Part shown: positions 37,247-51,000 of the stretch, piece by piece | Position numbering within the stretch: position 1 is the first letter of the stretch | Layout: the number at the start of each line of letters is the position of its first letter | Source: Gymnogyps californianus | Taxonomy: Eukaryota; Chordata; Aves; Accipitriformes; Cathartidae | Length of the DNA stretch: 64,000 nt | Assembly (NCBI RefSeq): GCF_018139145.2 | Contig: NC_059471.1 | Coordinates: forward strand, 205,797,494-205,861,493 | Direction of reading: 5' to 3' | Notes under the pieces: generated by a model | Databases searched by the model: none | What the model saw: only the letters and a program-made list of their open reading frames with translations | What the model was told of the DNA's origin: nothing | Program-made: the position numbers and the translations under genes

Positions 37247-38665
37247 AGGAAAATAATGGAGAATTATGTTCAGGTTTTACCTTCAGTGAGGAATCTAAAA
37301 AAGAGTACAAGTCAGTGAAACCAAACTATCTATCATATTGCTATGAAGCAGAAAGATATGTGGGGCCCTGTCTATCTAGAAGTGAGTTTCCTAATTTCTT
37401 GGACAGTGCCAGAGAAATAGAACACTTCTTTCAAAATATGAAACTGAATAAAATTAAAATCTTTAAAGAAAGCCTTAAAAAGAGAAAGGAAAATATAATT
37501 ATCTTTGATGAGCAAACTTTTCCCTGGAGGAAGGACAAGAAACTGGAGATCAATTGGCAAAACCCTACTGTGTCCCATATGTCTAATTCTTGCTTGCTCT
37601 AAATTTTCAAGTGTGAAGTTAAAAACTGAGAAAAACGTTCTTACTTGTGGGTAATACTGCTAACATAAATAGTTACATAAACAGATAAACACAAGGGGAA
37701 TTATATCTCCCAAACCCATATCAATTAGTTAAACAGTCACATAGTGTTTTGCAACATGAGTTATTATAATGCTAGCTCACAGATGAAGGCACTCTTGGAA
37801 ATGAGTAAGCAAACATGGTATTGAGTGCAGGGCATCAAATCTAGGTCGGGGTAATGGTTTGGTGACTTTGCTCAAGTTCATTGGGCACTAATCAAATTGT
37901 ATTACATAAGATATATATAATATATGCACTATATACATAGAAACCACAGGAAATTTCTGTCAGCCCAGGTTACTCTGGGATGTTGAGCACACTGAGATGC
38001 AGTGCACATCATCCCTGAGCATCTGCCTCAGGAGGAGGAGCTTGTCTCTTCTCCTCTTCCAGTCAATGACCAGTGGTCCCCTTTTTGCTTTAAAGAATAG
38101 TGGGTGCTTCTCCCCTGTGTGGCCAGAGAGGCGAGGGGGCAGGAGTAGTCACCCAAGCAGAAAAGAAACCTGGTTTGGGGCCATCTACAGTTTTTCTTTC
38201 CTGTTACACACCTACAGGACTGTGCTGTGGCGTTGGGAAGGCTTTCTAAACCTCCCGGTGCTGGCCTTATTGCTTCAGACTGTCTGCAGACACTCAGTGC
38301 TTCAGGGGCACTTGGTTTCAATCTTATCTTCACGTCTTGGGCACTAGAAATTTATGTCTGATTATTTCTCTAGTTAAACTGGCGATAGAGAGGAATGCAC
38401 ACTACTTTAACCTGGTTAATCATTTGTAAGCTCTCTTGCTGAGACTTCCCCCAAATAGACTTAGCTGTGAACGGTTAGCCTGCTTGCAGGTACAGTATCT
38501 GCACACAGTGCTGTTATATTATTCTGTGAGCCCTGGTTTCCTCAGATCATTGCATGAAAAACTGCATCACTCAGCTTGTTTCTTTAGATTCTGATTATTG
38601 GCAAGTGCTACTTAAGTATGAACTATTATACTGTTTATATAACAAAACTGTGCATTCATCAACAA

Positions 38666-38690
38666 TATGCTGATATATATATATATTTGA
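38666..38690. repeat. (TA)n short microsatellite
   Basis: A short alternating run GATATATATATATATTTGATATG in intron sequence. Confidence 0.8.
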
Positions 38691-39452
38691 TATGTATGTA
38701 AAGAGGGTGAGCACTGACAGTGGGAAGTCTTTGAATGTGGATCTTTAACAAGCAAGTTCCAAGTTCTCTATTTCACCACTTTTTACCTAAGATTAAAAGT
38801 TGAACGTCCCAGTCAGACAGGAACCTTAAACCAGTGAGAAAAAGCTAGCCCTTAACAGTCAGATTTATTTTCACAAATGTCCTGCTACTTAGATGAATAA
38901 ACAAACTTATGCAATACTTATTCCAATGTATTGCATCCATCCTTTAGCCTTTTACATCAAAACCACCACAAGCTGAAGCAGTCTGATGGAGTGGCATCAG
39001 CTGATTAATTAATTGCTATTTGTACTTGACAGGCTACAAAAATGATTTTGGTATGCATTAAACATGCCATGATGCAATATGAGAGGATGTGAAGTTGTCC
39101 AGATTCAACATACCCCCCACCCCAATTAAGAAAGCTATAAATCCTTTAAAAAATATTGCTATTGTTATTCCTATTGCTCTTAGAAGCCTTCAGGCAGAGT
39201 CAGGGCTCTTTTTTCCTCTACACCTCTCTGATGAGAGATAAACACTACTTTAAGGTCTTTACAATCTAAATAAAAATCCAAATTAAAAAAAAAAAACAAA
39301 CCAGACGACCAAAAATAGTAGCCTTTTTACACTGTGAATGTTGTCACAACTTCAAAAAATGATATAATGTGGTGTCAACAGAATAAATACAGTCATTGCT
39401 TACAGTCTTACAGTAGGAAAGGTCTTCATACCTTGGGATTTAATGTCAAAAT

Positions 39453-39545
39453 CATAGAAACACAGAAATGTTTGTTAGAAGGCACCTCAGTAAGTCATCT
39501 AGTCCAAGCTCTCACTTGAAGTGTGACTATTTCCAGCTCTAGATC
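39453..39545 (-). mobile_element. CR1 3'-end fragment
   Basis: The plus strand reads ATCATAGAAACACAGAAATG and then AAGGCACCTCAGTAAGTCATCTAGTCCAAG, interrupted by small differences. This is the typical reverse-complement CR1 terminus in birds. It lies 440 nt downstream of the 32-nt exon in transcript terms. Confidence 0.8.
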
Positions 39546-39983
39546 TACTAATGCAAGAAAGAATAACAATCACTTTCAGGATGTTAAATTCAAGCGACTT
39601 GTAAACCAGAATAAGTGCATGTTGTCCATTTCAAAGAGATTGCCAACTAGAAGGCCAACTAGACTGGCCTCATTGCTGGGGTCTTCTGCTGTCTTCTCCT
39701 CCAGACCCCTCATTTTTGAGCCACTGCATTTCCAGTTCTTGACACCCATCTTAACATTGAGATGTTCCTTTCTCCAGGCCGCTGCTGGCAGACTCCAAGT
39801 CAACAGATCTGCAGAGCTTATTAGTGAGGCCACCCCTGATGCTGTCTCACCTAGAGCTGGGGCACTGCTGAGAGGTGTCTCATGAGCTGGAAACGGGAGG
39901 GTTAGATGAAAGTCTACAGAAATTTGCTTTGAATGATAGTCATCTTATGAACTCAATGTGTATAATTTTGAAAGGGAACTTAC

Positions 39984-40015
39984 AGGCTTTGGAGTTTTCC
40001 ATGGAGAAAAGAAAC
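39984..40015 (-). CDS. MAGI2: MAGI2 coding exon, 32-nt microexon in the PDZ2-PDZ3 linker
   Basis: Read on the minus strand, this 32-nt exon supplies the last two bases of a Gly codon and then FFSPWKTPKP, matching the MAGI2 segment just after PDZ2 as I remember the human protein. The acceptor is a good pyrimidine tract ending TTTATTTCAG. The donor is a consensus GTAAGT starting at 39983. The upstream intron is phase 1 and the downstream intron phase 0. The next exon continues in frame with MMERWENQ. MAGI2 is a cytoplasmic scaffold at synapses, tight junctions and the podocyte slit diaphragm, and this segment is linker rather than a folded domain. The exon is too short to be found by ORF length. 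It is identified by splice signals plus the peptide match, and the phase fit on both sides makes chance unlikely. Confidence 0.93.
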
Positions 40016-40195
40016 CTGAAATAAACAAAAAATAATGTTAGCAGATTTTTCTGATGCATAAGGAGTGGAAGCTAAGTGGTGTCTATGCTCCCGTTCTTAT
40101 TCAGGTCTGCAGATAATATCGATATATATGAAAATTCTCTACACACAAAGGGTGAAAACACAAACCACGGGGGATAATTTCTAAGAAAAAATACA

Positions 40196-40233
40196 TGCAT
40201 ATATATATACACACACACATATATATATATGCA
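40196..40233. repeat. (TA)n(CA)n(TA)n quasi-palindrome
   Basis: TGCATATATATATA, a short CA run, then TATATATATATGCA. The flanking TGCA and TA arms pair with each other around the CA core. It lies about 180 nt upstream of the 32-nt exon in transcript terms. Confidence 0.9.
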
Positions 40234-43200
40234 AGTGGAGCTAGAGATCATTGCCATACTTTACAAACAGCATGGGATTAGGTTGAAATTAAAAGAACTA
40301 AACAAAAGGACTTCCAAATGTCTTGGTGGACATTGGATAAGACACCAAATGACCTGGTATTGATGTGTCAAATGCAGTCGCGCTTTTAAGAAGAAGCAAT
40401 TCAGAACATCCCATCAACAAAACCTAATAATACAAGAGATTTTTTTAGAAGAAAAGCGTGGAGAACAATAACAGTTTCATCAGTCTAGATGAGGTAGCCA
40501 AGTCTTGGGAGGGTTGCTTGTTTTGATATTGTCTTGTTTTTTTGTCATAGTTAGCAAGTGGTCAGACATGACTACCTTTTTCACGCAACTAGTTATCTTC
40601 TTTTCCTTGGTTATTGACTGACTGATAACTTACTTTAGTGACTTTCATGAATTTCAAGTATTGTAGCTCACAAATATTTAAAACTCCAGATATGTCCTTT
40701 TCATAAAAGGAGATAATTTGAAACACTCATTGTAAACACTGTTCTTATCTTATGCAGCACAATGTTAAAAAACTTACAAAATATTAAATAAAAAAAAGCG
40801 TTTCAAAGGATATTGGGTCACATTTTTTTAAATACCAGCTTTCAGCATAGCTTTCATTAAAAAACTCATTCTCAGATTAATAGCAGGCAAAAAAAAAAAG
40901 TCTGTGGACCTTCCTAAGTAAGATTAAAAGCTAATAACAAGGAGGTCATTTGTTTTGTCAGAAACAGAAATGGGGCTTAAACCGAGACATCTAATAGGAA
41001 GGCTGCTCTTTCATTCAAAAAATGAATTAAGCTGTAAGAGTAGCACTGACTTCATTATTTCTTTTTCTAAGGTGACTCTAGAAAAAGATTAAAATCATGA
41101 GAACACTAGGGAAAGTATCTTTCTACAGACAAAACACAACAGGAATTATATTTGTACATAGTATTTAAGGTTCCTAGAGTTCTGTGATAATGAGGTAATT
41201 TTTTCTGCCATGATATCTAATTCATTTAGACTGAAAAAATCTTGGAGTGAAAAAGCACTTCAGCCATTTGCAGAGAAACACTGGCTGTTTTGCAATGCTG
41301 ACGTATAAGCTGATAGTGTTTTTAAACAAAAAGTCTATTGGGAAAAGTAATCCTGGAAAGGTTTATGTTTACTGACTCTACAGTGTCTGGATAAAACCTG
41401 CTATATTAACAAGTAGACAGATTTCTTTCCATCTGCAAATTCAAGTTGAGATAACAGGCATCCTCTATAGATCTGGCTTGTACATCACCTTCAGTATTAA
41501 AGATTCTGTAGTAGAAACTTATTTAATAACTTCTTGGATGGCAGATGGCTACCTTTTTATTACCTGCTACTGCTCTGTACAGCTAATAAGAGTGAAAGTT
41601 AAAAAGCATTTTTCCCCTCAGAGCTAAAGATAAGACTTGAAACTTGCAAGGAGGTTTGCTGAAAGGTATCTCAAATCAACTTACTACCCTGATTTGGTGT
41701 TCAGAAAATATTGGTAGAGGTAACACTCCCTCCCCATTGGTACTGGTGCACCTCCCATAACTTATTGTCAGCAAAAATTACTCCAGATCAAACTGAAAGG
41801 TCATTTTTTCCTATTTATTTACTGTCTCCACCTAAAAATATGTTTTGCTGGAGTTATCAGAAAATTTTACTATCAATTAAAAATATACTAAGTATTTATA
41901 AATCAAAGAAATAATGACATATACATCAAGTGAGGATTTTTAAAAAAAAACCCTCAATTAAAAAAATTCAATTATTCGCGCAAACAAGGAGAACATGGAC
42001 TTATATTTAGCTTGGAGGCTATGGGCACAGACTGCAACATACAAACGACAACATCTACACTCAAAACAAATAAAAGGCAACATTTATTCACACAGCATGA
42101 AATTATGTTAAGAAAACTAACTGATATAGGATGCCACGGAAGTAAAAGATCCAAAGCAGGATTTGAAAAAAGTATTGGATATTCATATGTGTGCAAAAGC
42201 ATGCTAGAAGCAAAAATCTCTAAAGGTAACAAACCTTGGAACTAATATTAAAATCCGTTCTTCAGTTTTAAATTCAGCTGTTAGACCAAGACCCCATGTA
42301 AGATGAGATGGTCTCTCACCTATGTCAAAGACTAGGTGCTACACTAAATTGATGAAGGCCCAGTTCCATAAAGCAAACCTTATCTTATATGTTTCATGTA
42401 TTTCATGGCAATTTTAATGTTGCCTCACATAACATCTGTATTCTCAGCCGAACTAAACATCCTTTTTCCCAATCTAAAAAAAATGACCTTTAGACAATGT
42501 ACGGCATTATCAGTTATTCAACATGAGAATGATTATGGATAATTATTGTGAACTAAACATGTCCAGAATTATCACTGGTATTTAAATACACACAACCATT
42601 GCTGCAAATTCAAGAATTCAAGAGTATAATGCATGTGTAGTACATTGTAAGTGTAACAGAAACTTCACACGAAAAAGCATAAAAGCAAAATGCACTTTCC
42701 TGTGTATTCTGCATACTCCCTTCTAACTTTCACTTTTAAATATTGTTCTGCATAAGTACGGGACCAAATCCTCTACGCATAGAAAATTGAGGCTCAGAAG
42801 CTCACCTGAAGAATATATCTTAATAATGTGTATTTAATGCATACTCGACAGTGTTGGCCTTCTGCAGCCACATCTACAGCTGGCAATGAGAAGCAGTGGA
42901 CTTTCACTTAGTCTTACCTCAGTACACAACACCACATTTTCCCTTGACCTTCTGGCGCTGGTTCATTACATGCTGTGAGTATTCCCCACCAGAGACAGTG
43001 GGATTTCACTTGAATGACAGCTGCCAGCAGACTGGCATCAATTCAGTACTGGTTTAGAGGCAAGACTGAAATTTGTTCTCCAAAGAGTGCAGCTTTCAAC
43101 TTCTGTTGAGTATTAATACAGTACTAATACTGCTCAATCTTCTAATCAACTCACATCTAACTAGGTACACATACTGGACAAGCTCTTAGAACCTCCTTAT

Positions 43201-46200
43201 CCCACTCCCAGATTTCCACTTCTCTCTCCCCAAACTCCCAGCCCCCTACTGTCCAACTTGTGATATCTTCTATAAAAACCTGAGTAGCTGAGAATATTAT
43301 ATATATATACGTATAAGCACCCCTCACCCCCATATTCACATACACTTTTAAAATTTGAAATAATAAAAGCCAACTTAGATCCACCTAAAAATACTTCATG
43401 CAGCCTGTTCTTCACATGAATGGCTTTCTGCTCACCCATGTGCCTGGCAGCCATCCTTTCTCGTAATAGCTTCACCACATAAGCTATGGCTCACTTTCTG
43501 AAGACTCCCGTATCTTTCTATTAGTTTTAAATAAGTCTTTATCAACACTCCTTCTAAAGGCAGTAGTACAGGTCTGAATTAGTTTCAGAAAGGAGGGTGG
43601 GCTTGTGTCAAAGAGCAACCACCACCACTCAGCCAGATGCTAGCAGGAAAATACTATGGTCACCACCTAGTGTAATGTAATGTAACGTGTAAGCATGCGA
43701 GGATAAAATACATAACCTCATATACTTCTCCAAAGTTAGTTTTGAGAATATAATGATTTATTTTTCAATGTTGGCCATTTAAACTGTAATAAGGCACAGC
43801 AGCTGGTGGCCAATACCTTTATTGAATCTTTAATTGTTCCATTTTAAATGAATAAGCTGAAGTACAGTAACAACCATATGCTTTTTAAAAATCAGAATTA
43901 CATTTTCTTATAAAGCAGTGTTAGAAAAAATATTTTTGACATTGCTTTTTAAATCATATTTACCACCTTCCAAAATGAGCTTCCCTGGAAATCAGAGCTG
44001 TGATGGTTTCTATGTTGTAACTTTACTAAAAACCACCAGTAACAGAAAACAGATTTTGGATTCAAAGATATTTTGGGGAAAAAAATATATTTTTTTTCTT
44101 TTTTTCAGATCAAGGCAAATTCCAGCTTCAGTTTACTGTACTTCTCCTTTTCAATGACGATATCCTATAATAAAAGACAAATCACATCACACTTGTATCT
44201 ATTCCTTCTTATATACAAATTTCAGTATGCTTTTGTCATAAAATATGTTTACGGATTTCACATGTCTTACACTTCAGCCAGTATTTATTGTTGGAAAGTT
44301 TAGTTTTCTAAAAGCAGCTTATCAGACAGGACTTAGAGCATTTGCAAGACAGACTCCTGATTTGTTTCTGTTTTTTATTTTTTTCTAATAAAAATCCTGA
44401 ATTTGTCATATTCTGTAATATCAGTAATACAAACCCAGCCTTTCGTTATTAGTCTGCTGCCATGTGGATGCTTTTTGCTACATTTCCGTCTCCATTATTC
44501 TCACTATTTTGTATTGATTCCTGGAAAAGTTCTTAAGACTTTGTAAAATCACAAGTAACCAACGTAGGTATTGCTAAACCACAGGACTTCTAACGATATT
44601 CACCTCTGTGGCAGACATGTATGTATAATTAAACTGAAGCCTGGGAACAGTTTGATTTCTGCAGCGACGGCATGTGGTAGTGCTGCAGGGAGGAACTCAA
44701 CAGCATCAAAGATAAAGCCTTTTAATCCAAAGCAATGTTCAGGGCAAGTCAACTTGCCTCCACATCACTTGTCGCACTGATGATACAGCAAGTGTTTTGC
44801 CCATTAGCTTTCGCTGGGCTTCTTGGGGATTTTTGTGCTATAAAAGCCTTGTTGCATATGGCTTCCTGAGCCAAGCTGTCCCAAGCACTGCACAGACCTT
44901 TCTCATGTAGATGCTTGGAAGTCAATGAACAGATGGCTGATGAGCACTCCCACAGCATTAGCTGACTCCATGGGCATCTTATCAACGTCCATGTGACAAC
45001 ACTTCACTTCAGCAAAAGTTTTCCTTTCTAGAAAAGTTACTGTATAAATTTACTGTAACAGTAGATTTTTTTTTTTTCTGTGGTTTTTCTTTCTCTTACT
45101 GGGATCCCTGAGATGTCTATCAGTTGCCTACACTGGGGCCTCAGTTCCAGAGGTGTCAAATACCCATCAACTTCAAATGGATGTGACAGTGGAGAACTTC
45201 TCTGAGAGTTCAGACTCATGGTGTATACTGTTAGCAGGATGCAGGGAACTGTTTCTTACCATTGCCGTTACATCTGGCTTCTCCTTCTGTGTGTTTACCT
45301 TTTGTTGAGCTACGCTAGGTGTGGTTGGATTAGGTGCACAGAACTCAAGCTACAACTGGGCTTACTCGTTAAGATGCAAAATATCCTCCAGCTAAAATTC
45401 CAAAATTACTGGTGGGAGAGATAATGGAGTTTTTTGCATACATAGAACAAATATATAGCATTAATTCAATTATTCTTCAAATATTTTCCCCTTTTCAGGA
45501 AAACAAACCCGATCAATGAGAACAAGTAAATTCAATTAATTTATATACTGTACTAAACAAAATCTAAAAGGAAACATTGAATTAAAATAGATGGAAATAA
45601 TACTTCTGAAAACAAGCAGGCGATAAAAAGTTTGAATTGGTCATGTCATATTTAAAATATCAGATGATGTATAGGGAATGGCAATTAGTAGTTCCATTTC
45701 TAATAAAATCAATCTTTACCATGTAGTATTTTTTCAAAGGTCCGTCTTTTTCAAACAGCTTTAAGTATTGAGCTCTTACTCTAGCAACAACAAAAAGTTG
45801 GTTTACCTTGAAATAAAGAGTAGGTGTAAGAAGACTGGGAGGTCTAGCTCTTCAAGCATAGTTAGCTAGTCCTGTTGTCAGCTGTCCTTCAGAGTGACGG
45901 TGCCATGCTGCGGAGGATCCATTAGATCTTTGGTTGGGATGGCACCCGATGCAATGGGTCAAAAATCAACACATCCCATATCAGAGTGAGATGAATGACC
46001 CATCATGTTTGATCAGGCCCACAACATTATACATGGTTAGATGCAGTGTCTTTTCCCTTGCAGTAGGCTACACACTGGCAGCATGGCAAGTAACTGATGT
46101 AGCACTGTGCTGCACTGAGATGAAGGCTGGTTACAGTCATCAGTTCTTATATGAAATGCAGGTTCAGATTAATAAAACTGTGAAATAGGTCTGTCTTCTT

Positions 46201-47981
46201 TAGGGCTATATACTTATGCCCAGATGTTATTAAACAGTTTTGCCTGAAAGAGACTTGCAACGGTACAAACTGATCCTCAGCAGTTGCTTGTGGTGTCATT
46301 TTCCTTTATGTTCCACTACTCCATTGCTCCTGATCTCAACCCAAGTGCGACTGCTACAGAAGTAGTGCTCCAGTCCAAATCAGCACTATTTTTCACTCTC
46401 TTTGGCCTACTACACCTGTGAAAAGTAACTCCAAAGAACGAATACGTTCCTGCCCACAGACAATCACTCTAGGAAGGTGCAAGGCAAAGAGCAGGCACAG
46501 TTCACAGGAAGGTCAGCTGGATCTTTAGCCCCCACTGGGGTAACACCTTTTGTGGCTCACCTCTTCTCCAGGTGACTTGGGGGCATCATGAGTCCAAGTC
46601 TATATTTCTTCCCTTCAAACTTTCAGATTTCTTGATGAGTAGCATAAAGTGCAAGACAGAGAGGTTTGTCAGAAATGATGTGGAGGTAGAGGAGTACCTT
46701 GGGAAATTAAACCTGATCTCATCTCACTGAAGTCTATAGAACTGATACAAAAACTTAATTGACTGTGAGATCAGGTACTAAATCAATATTCCGTTTTTTA
46801 TACATAGGAGCACTTTTTGTACAGTTCATGAAGTTTCACTGACCTAGCCTTCTTAAGCAACAATTTTTCAATAATATTTAGATCTTCACAAATAATTAGA
46901 AAAAGGATAGCTATTCAAAGTCATGAATGATAGAAGTACTTGCTGCTCAAGCTGGGACCCTCACCAGTCACCTGTGTCTATAAGAATTTCCTCTAAAATA
47001 CACCAGAGAATCTGAAGCTACCATTAAGTTTTCACTTTCATGAATAGCAGAGTCTTTGTTAGCAAGAATACAGCCATCAGAAAAGGTCAGAAGCTGGCAT
47101 AATAATGAGTTAATTTACATTCTAATGGACATACAGCTATTTATTTTGCTTGGCTGCTACAGCTCTGTGGATTGCTTATCAGTCAGAGATTTAAAATAAT
47201 TTATGAAACCAGAAAAAAACAACAAACTAAATACCATCTTCTGATTAATCTGGATGTGAAGCAGAGCATTTCTGGATCATAGCTAAAATAGTGCAGAGGC
47301 AAATGCAACATTGTCAGTGACAGTTTTTGATGCTTAAATGTACTAGAGTTGGGAAAAATAATAAAAATCTCTACAACAATTTCTGGAAATGAGAAATACA
47401 TTTGTGAACAAGTAGCTTTGTATGTGGTCAACATCAGTAGATTATTTTCCACAGACAAAGTTTGATACTAAACACCTGTAGAATGTCTCATTGGGTGACA
47501 CTTTTATACGAACTGTCTTCTGTTTTCTGGCACCGATTACCAGAACAGTGTTACACTGTTACAGATTTATTTCCTTGTTGATAGCAAACCATATTATCTG
47601 AAGGACAGCCATGTCTCGAAATAGAGAAAATGCTGCTACAGTACAATTCAGAACAGATTTTACTGGGACAACTTCACCGGGAGTAGAAAAAGATATCTTA
47701 TGGAACGGAGGAAGATCCTCGCCTCTTGCCTTTTATTACAGAAGTTCCTACTAAAAGTTCAAATCCTTAGATCCATATCCTGGTTTATGATTTGCAACTG
47801 CAAGTAGTACTGGATGAACTGTTATTTTCCTCACTGAGGTCTATAATATATGTATTTTATGTAAATACTAATCCAGTTAACAAAAGTCTGTATGCCCAGG
47901 TACTAACACATGATGAGTGCAGAAAGAGATCTCAGAAGTTTGCTCACATGTTGTAAACTCTACCAACACCTTGAAAAGGTC

Positions 47982-48018
47982 AAGGTTATTTTTCTGTACA
48001 GACAAGAAAAATAACCTT
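47982..48018. repeat. 14-bp perfect hairpin
   Basis: AAGGTTATTTTTCT (47982-47995) and AGAAAAATAACCTT (48005-48018) are perfect reverse complements separated by a 9-nt loop GTACAGACA. No gene or known repeat is evident around it. Confidence 0.9.
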
Positions 48019-51000
48019 TTGTTTGGCAGAAGGAAATTTTCCCTGAAGAATCTCCAGTTTTGCTCATGTGTGTTGTCCAATGACTGCTGCTAAAATCAGT
48101 GTCGCTAGTTCACGTGTCCAGGCTAGGGATTATGCTCTCTACTGTACTGCTCTAATACTGCAAGAGCTAGTAGTGCAAGTCATTCACCGTCTTAGGCAAA
48201 CATATGGTTGCACACAACTCCCCCTGAGGAGAGCAGACACAGCAAGGTGAAAAGACTGGTATATGTCACATGCACTAAATCAGCAACATAATTTAGAATA
48301 GAAATTGAGTCTTCAGAGTCCTGACAGCTCGTGACTGTTGCTTCTAGAAGGGCCTGCGAGTGTTGCCATACCCATAAAGACTCTATATGCTTGCTAAGAA
48401 CATGTCTGACAACTCAGCCTGGCTTTACTGAAAGCTAATTTAAGCTTCAAAACTAACTTTTCAGGAATACTGCATCGTATTTTCAGAGTTCTCTGACAGT
48501 CAGAAACTCTGCCTAACTATGCCAGTGTCTCTGCTCTTTCATGTGTTTAGAATCTGCTCCCATTTAAGATTTTACACTTTCTAAGCACGTTAGACAAATC
48601 TCAGTTTACATTATGGCATGTCACTTTGATGAATATCAAGGCATGTTCCCAATATTTTCTGTTAAAATGTAGCTGGAGCACAAGTTGTTTGTACACAGTG
48701 TCCTAAAGTACTTTTCATGAAAATGCATTCACAAAAAGTCTTCAGCAAGTGTGGGGGAAAAATATTCAATAATAAATCCATTCCTTTGCTTATATGTAAG
48801 CTTCATATTAAGGCATAGATGAAAAGGAGTCACCAGATATTTAGTGTTGACATCTATGCTGCCAGTTCCTCCTCTTCTTAATTCCTTCATTGCATCTATG
48901 TTTTCTCTCAGCTACCCCCTTCTTCAGGTGCCTGTTCCCAAATTCTCACAGACTTCTCCTCCCTGTTCCCAGGATTTCCCTCTCTCTGTCCTGATCCTGA
49001 TTTGAAAACCAGATAATCCTATCCCTGAAGCAGTGATCAGAAAAATCCCTAATAAAAGAATAAAAAAAGATAAATGTATGGAAATGCCCTTGGTGTCCAT
49101 GACTATTTCTGAATGGGAGACCTTGCTATGCAATTCTCCACTCTAAAGGGAGACAGAAAAACAGCACATCGGAAGTAGTGGTGAACCATGCAACCGAGGT
49201 AGAGCAGCCAAGGACTGAATCTAGAAAGATTTCAGCCAACCAAACAGAGATGGAAACCTTGTAGTGACCTGAAAAACTGTCCAGACTCTGTTGTTTGTAC
49301 TGAATAGTTTTCCAGATATCTAGTCAGTTGCATCACCATCTAGTGTCTTTTGGGTTGGAATATGTATCCTTATGGCATTGCCAGCTGTGACAAAGGACCT
49401 GTAGGTGGGAGGTGAGGTGGAATACTCAAGGGCATCTCAATTAGCATAGGATGGCTATATTTATGCAGTTTACTGAAGCCCCCATGAATTATAATGGGCA
49501 CATAGACACCTGCGCCGAATTTAGACACTGATATTCAGACAACTAAATTTTGATGTCATAGTCTGTGAATTAGGAACTTAATGCAGATGCACAACCATAG
49601 GTCTAGTATCAAGGGTGCCATACCTTATATTACTCAGAAATCAGTGCTGGATTGGCAGATACAACACAGAATCTATGGGAGACTTCAGAGCTTCAGTTGT
49701 TATCCTGGACAATCTTGACTCTCCCACTGACTCTGCCATTCCATTGGAGGTTTCTTGATACCCCAGTGCATCTCAGATGGTCCTGGACATCTGTTAGTGA
49801 GCTCAGAGCTGAGCTCAGAGTCTCACTCCTCCTGATTTCTCTGAGGTTTGGGGGCACTGGACAAAAGTTCATCATAAAATAACAAATAAGTGAAATTACA
49901 GAGACTGAGAGAGCCTGCTGGTTTCAGCTGACTGCCTTTCTGTCATTATTAAATTACATTGTAGTAACTTCAGAATTTTGTGTTCAATATGCATTAAGCT
50001 GTCAGTAGGTTCTGAATTTTATTGATTTGCTTTTGAAATCTCTTCTGTGACAATGGGAAGTGTCAGGAGCTCAGGTGTGTTAACTATAATTGGCTCATTT
50101 TCATACCACATGGCGGAATGATAAACACTCGATGGCAACATAATGAAAGGGTAATCATGCCACTTGGCCACAGTGGTAGAAGCTGGAATAAGCAATAACA
50201 TGCTTATTTGATTCTTTGGATCCAGATGTTATTTAAAGTAATAATTTCTTTCCAATTTCCTGCTCTTCACACCAGCTTGACAGACCAGATTATTCCTGGT
50301 TATAGGGATTCAAGTAGAACAGAAAGATTGACAAACAGTGAGAAACTGTGAAGAAAAGACTAACAGGAGAAACAAAACTTATCACAGGATTCAAGTTTTA
50401 CATGGTTGAGTCATAGCTGTGAAAGTATATCATTTAGTGTAGGAAAGCGGAATATTTGGCAAGGGATGTTAGTGGAAGGCCAATGTCCAAGGAGTAACAA
50501 ACCTGTGAACAGAACAGTGAATTTCTAAACTCTCAGTTCCCTGGTTGAACCTCTAGGTAATTCACTTTGCTTTGAGCTGCTGAAGATTTGATACTGTCCA
50601 CACTGACACGTACCTAGTAGCGATAAACCTCTTTGCTTTCATGTTCACCCAGTCAGGAGGTAATTCTCAGTATTCAACTTACTTATCAAGAAGAACAAAG
50701 CTGAATTAGTAAAAGCTTTGCAGCGATCTAAATTATAATGGTGAAAATGACATGAAGTTCAGAAGATTTAGCATAAGCCCATAGGAGCCTGAAAGAAAAA
50801 AATGAGAGAGAAATAATGATCGATGGGCATGATACTATTGCAGTACAGAACACTAAAGAGTATAAAGCATGATAAATTGATCAAGATGACCTGGCTTGCA
50901 AAAAAAAGGTTGAGAAATGTCACATTTTTCTGAATTCCTGAAGGTTTGAAGATGAGCAATTAACATAAAGAAGGGCTGTGTCGTTAAGTCTAATGAGAGA

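Larger units (their letters stand above)
33973..39983 (-). other. MAGI2: MAGI2 intron containing the solo LTR
   Basis: This 6,011-nt phase-0 intron runs from GTAAGT at 39983 to TTCCAG at 33973. It contains an antisense solo LTR (36117-37246), a CR1 3' fragment (39453-39545) and a TA-rich stretch near 38666-38690. A relatively GC-rich patch at 37985-38345 has open frames on both strands, but I recognise no protein there. Confidence 0.9.

Noticed and set aside
37997..38347. Open frames of 116 (+) and 101 (-) residues in a GC-richer patch
   Set aside because: No recognisable protein, no convincing exon signals of the right phase for MAGI2. Most likely non-coding or an unrecognised old repeat.
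49465..49600. Stretch with GGGCACATAGACACCTGCGC and TTAGACACTGAT phrases resembling an old reptile/bird repeat tail
   Set aside because: Too diverged to assign to a family. A similar phrase near 59940-60000 is equally uncertain.
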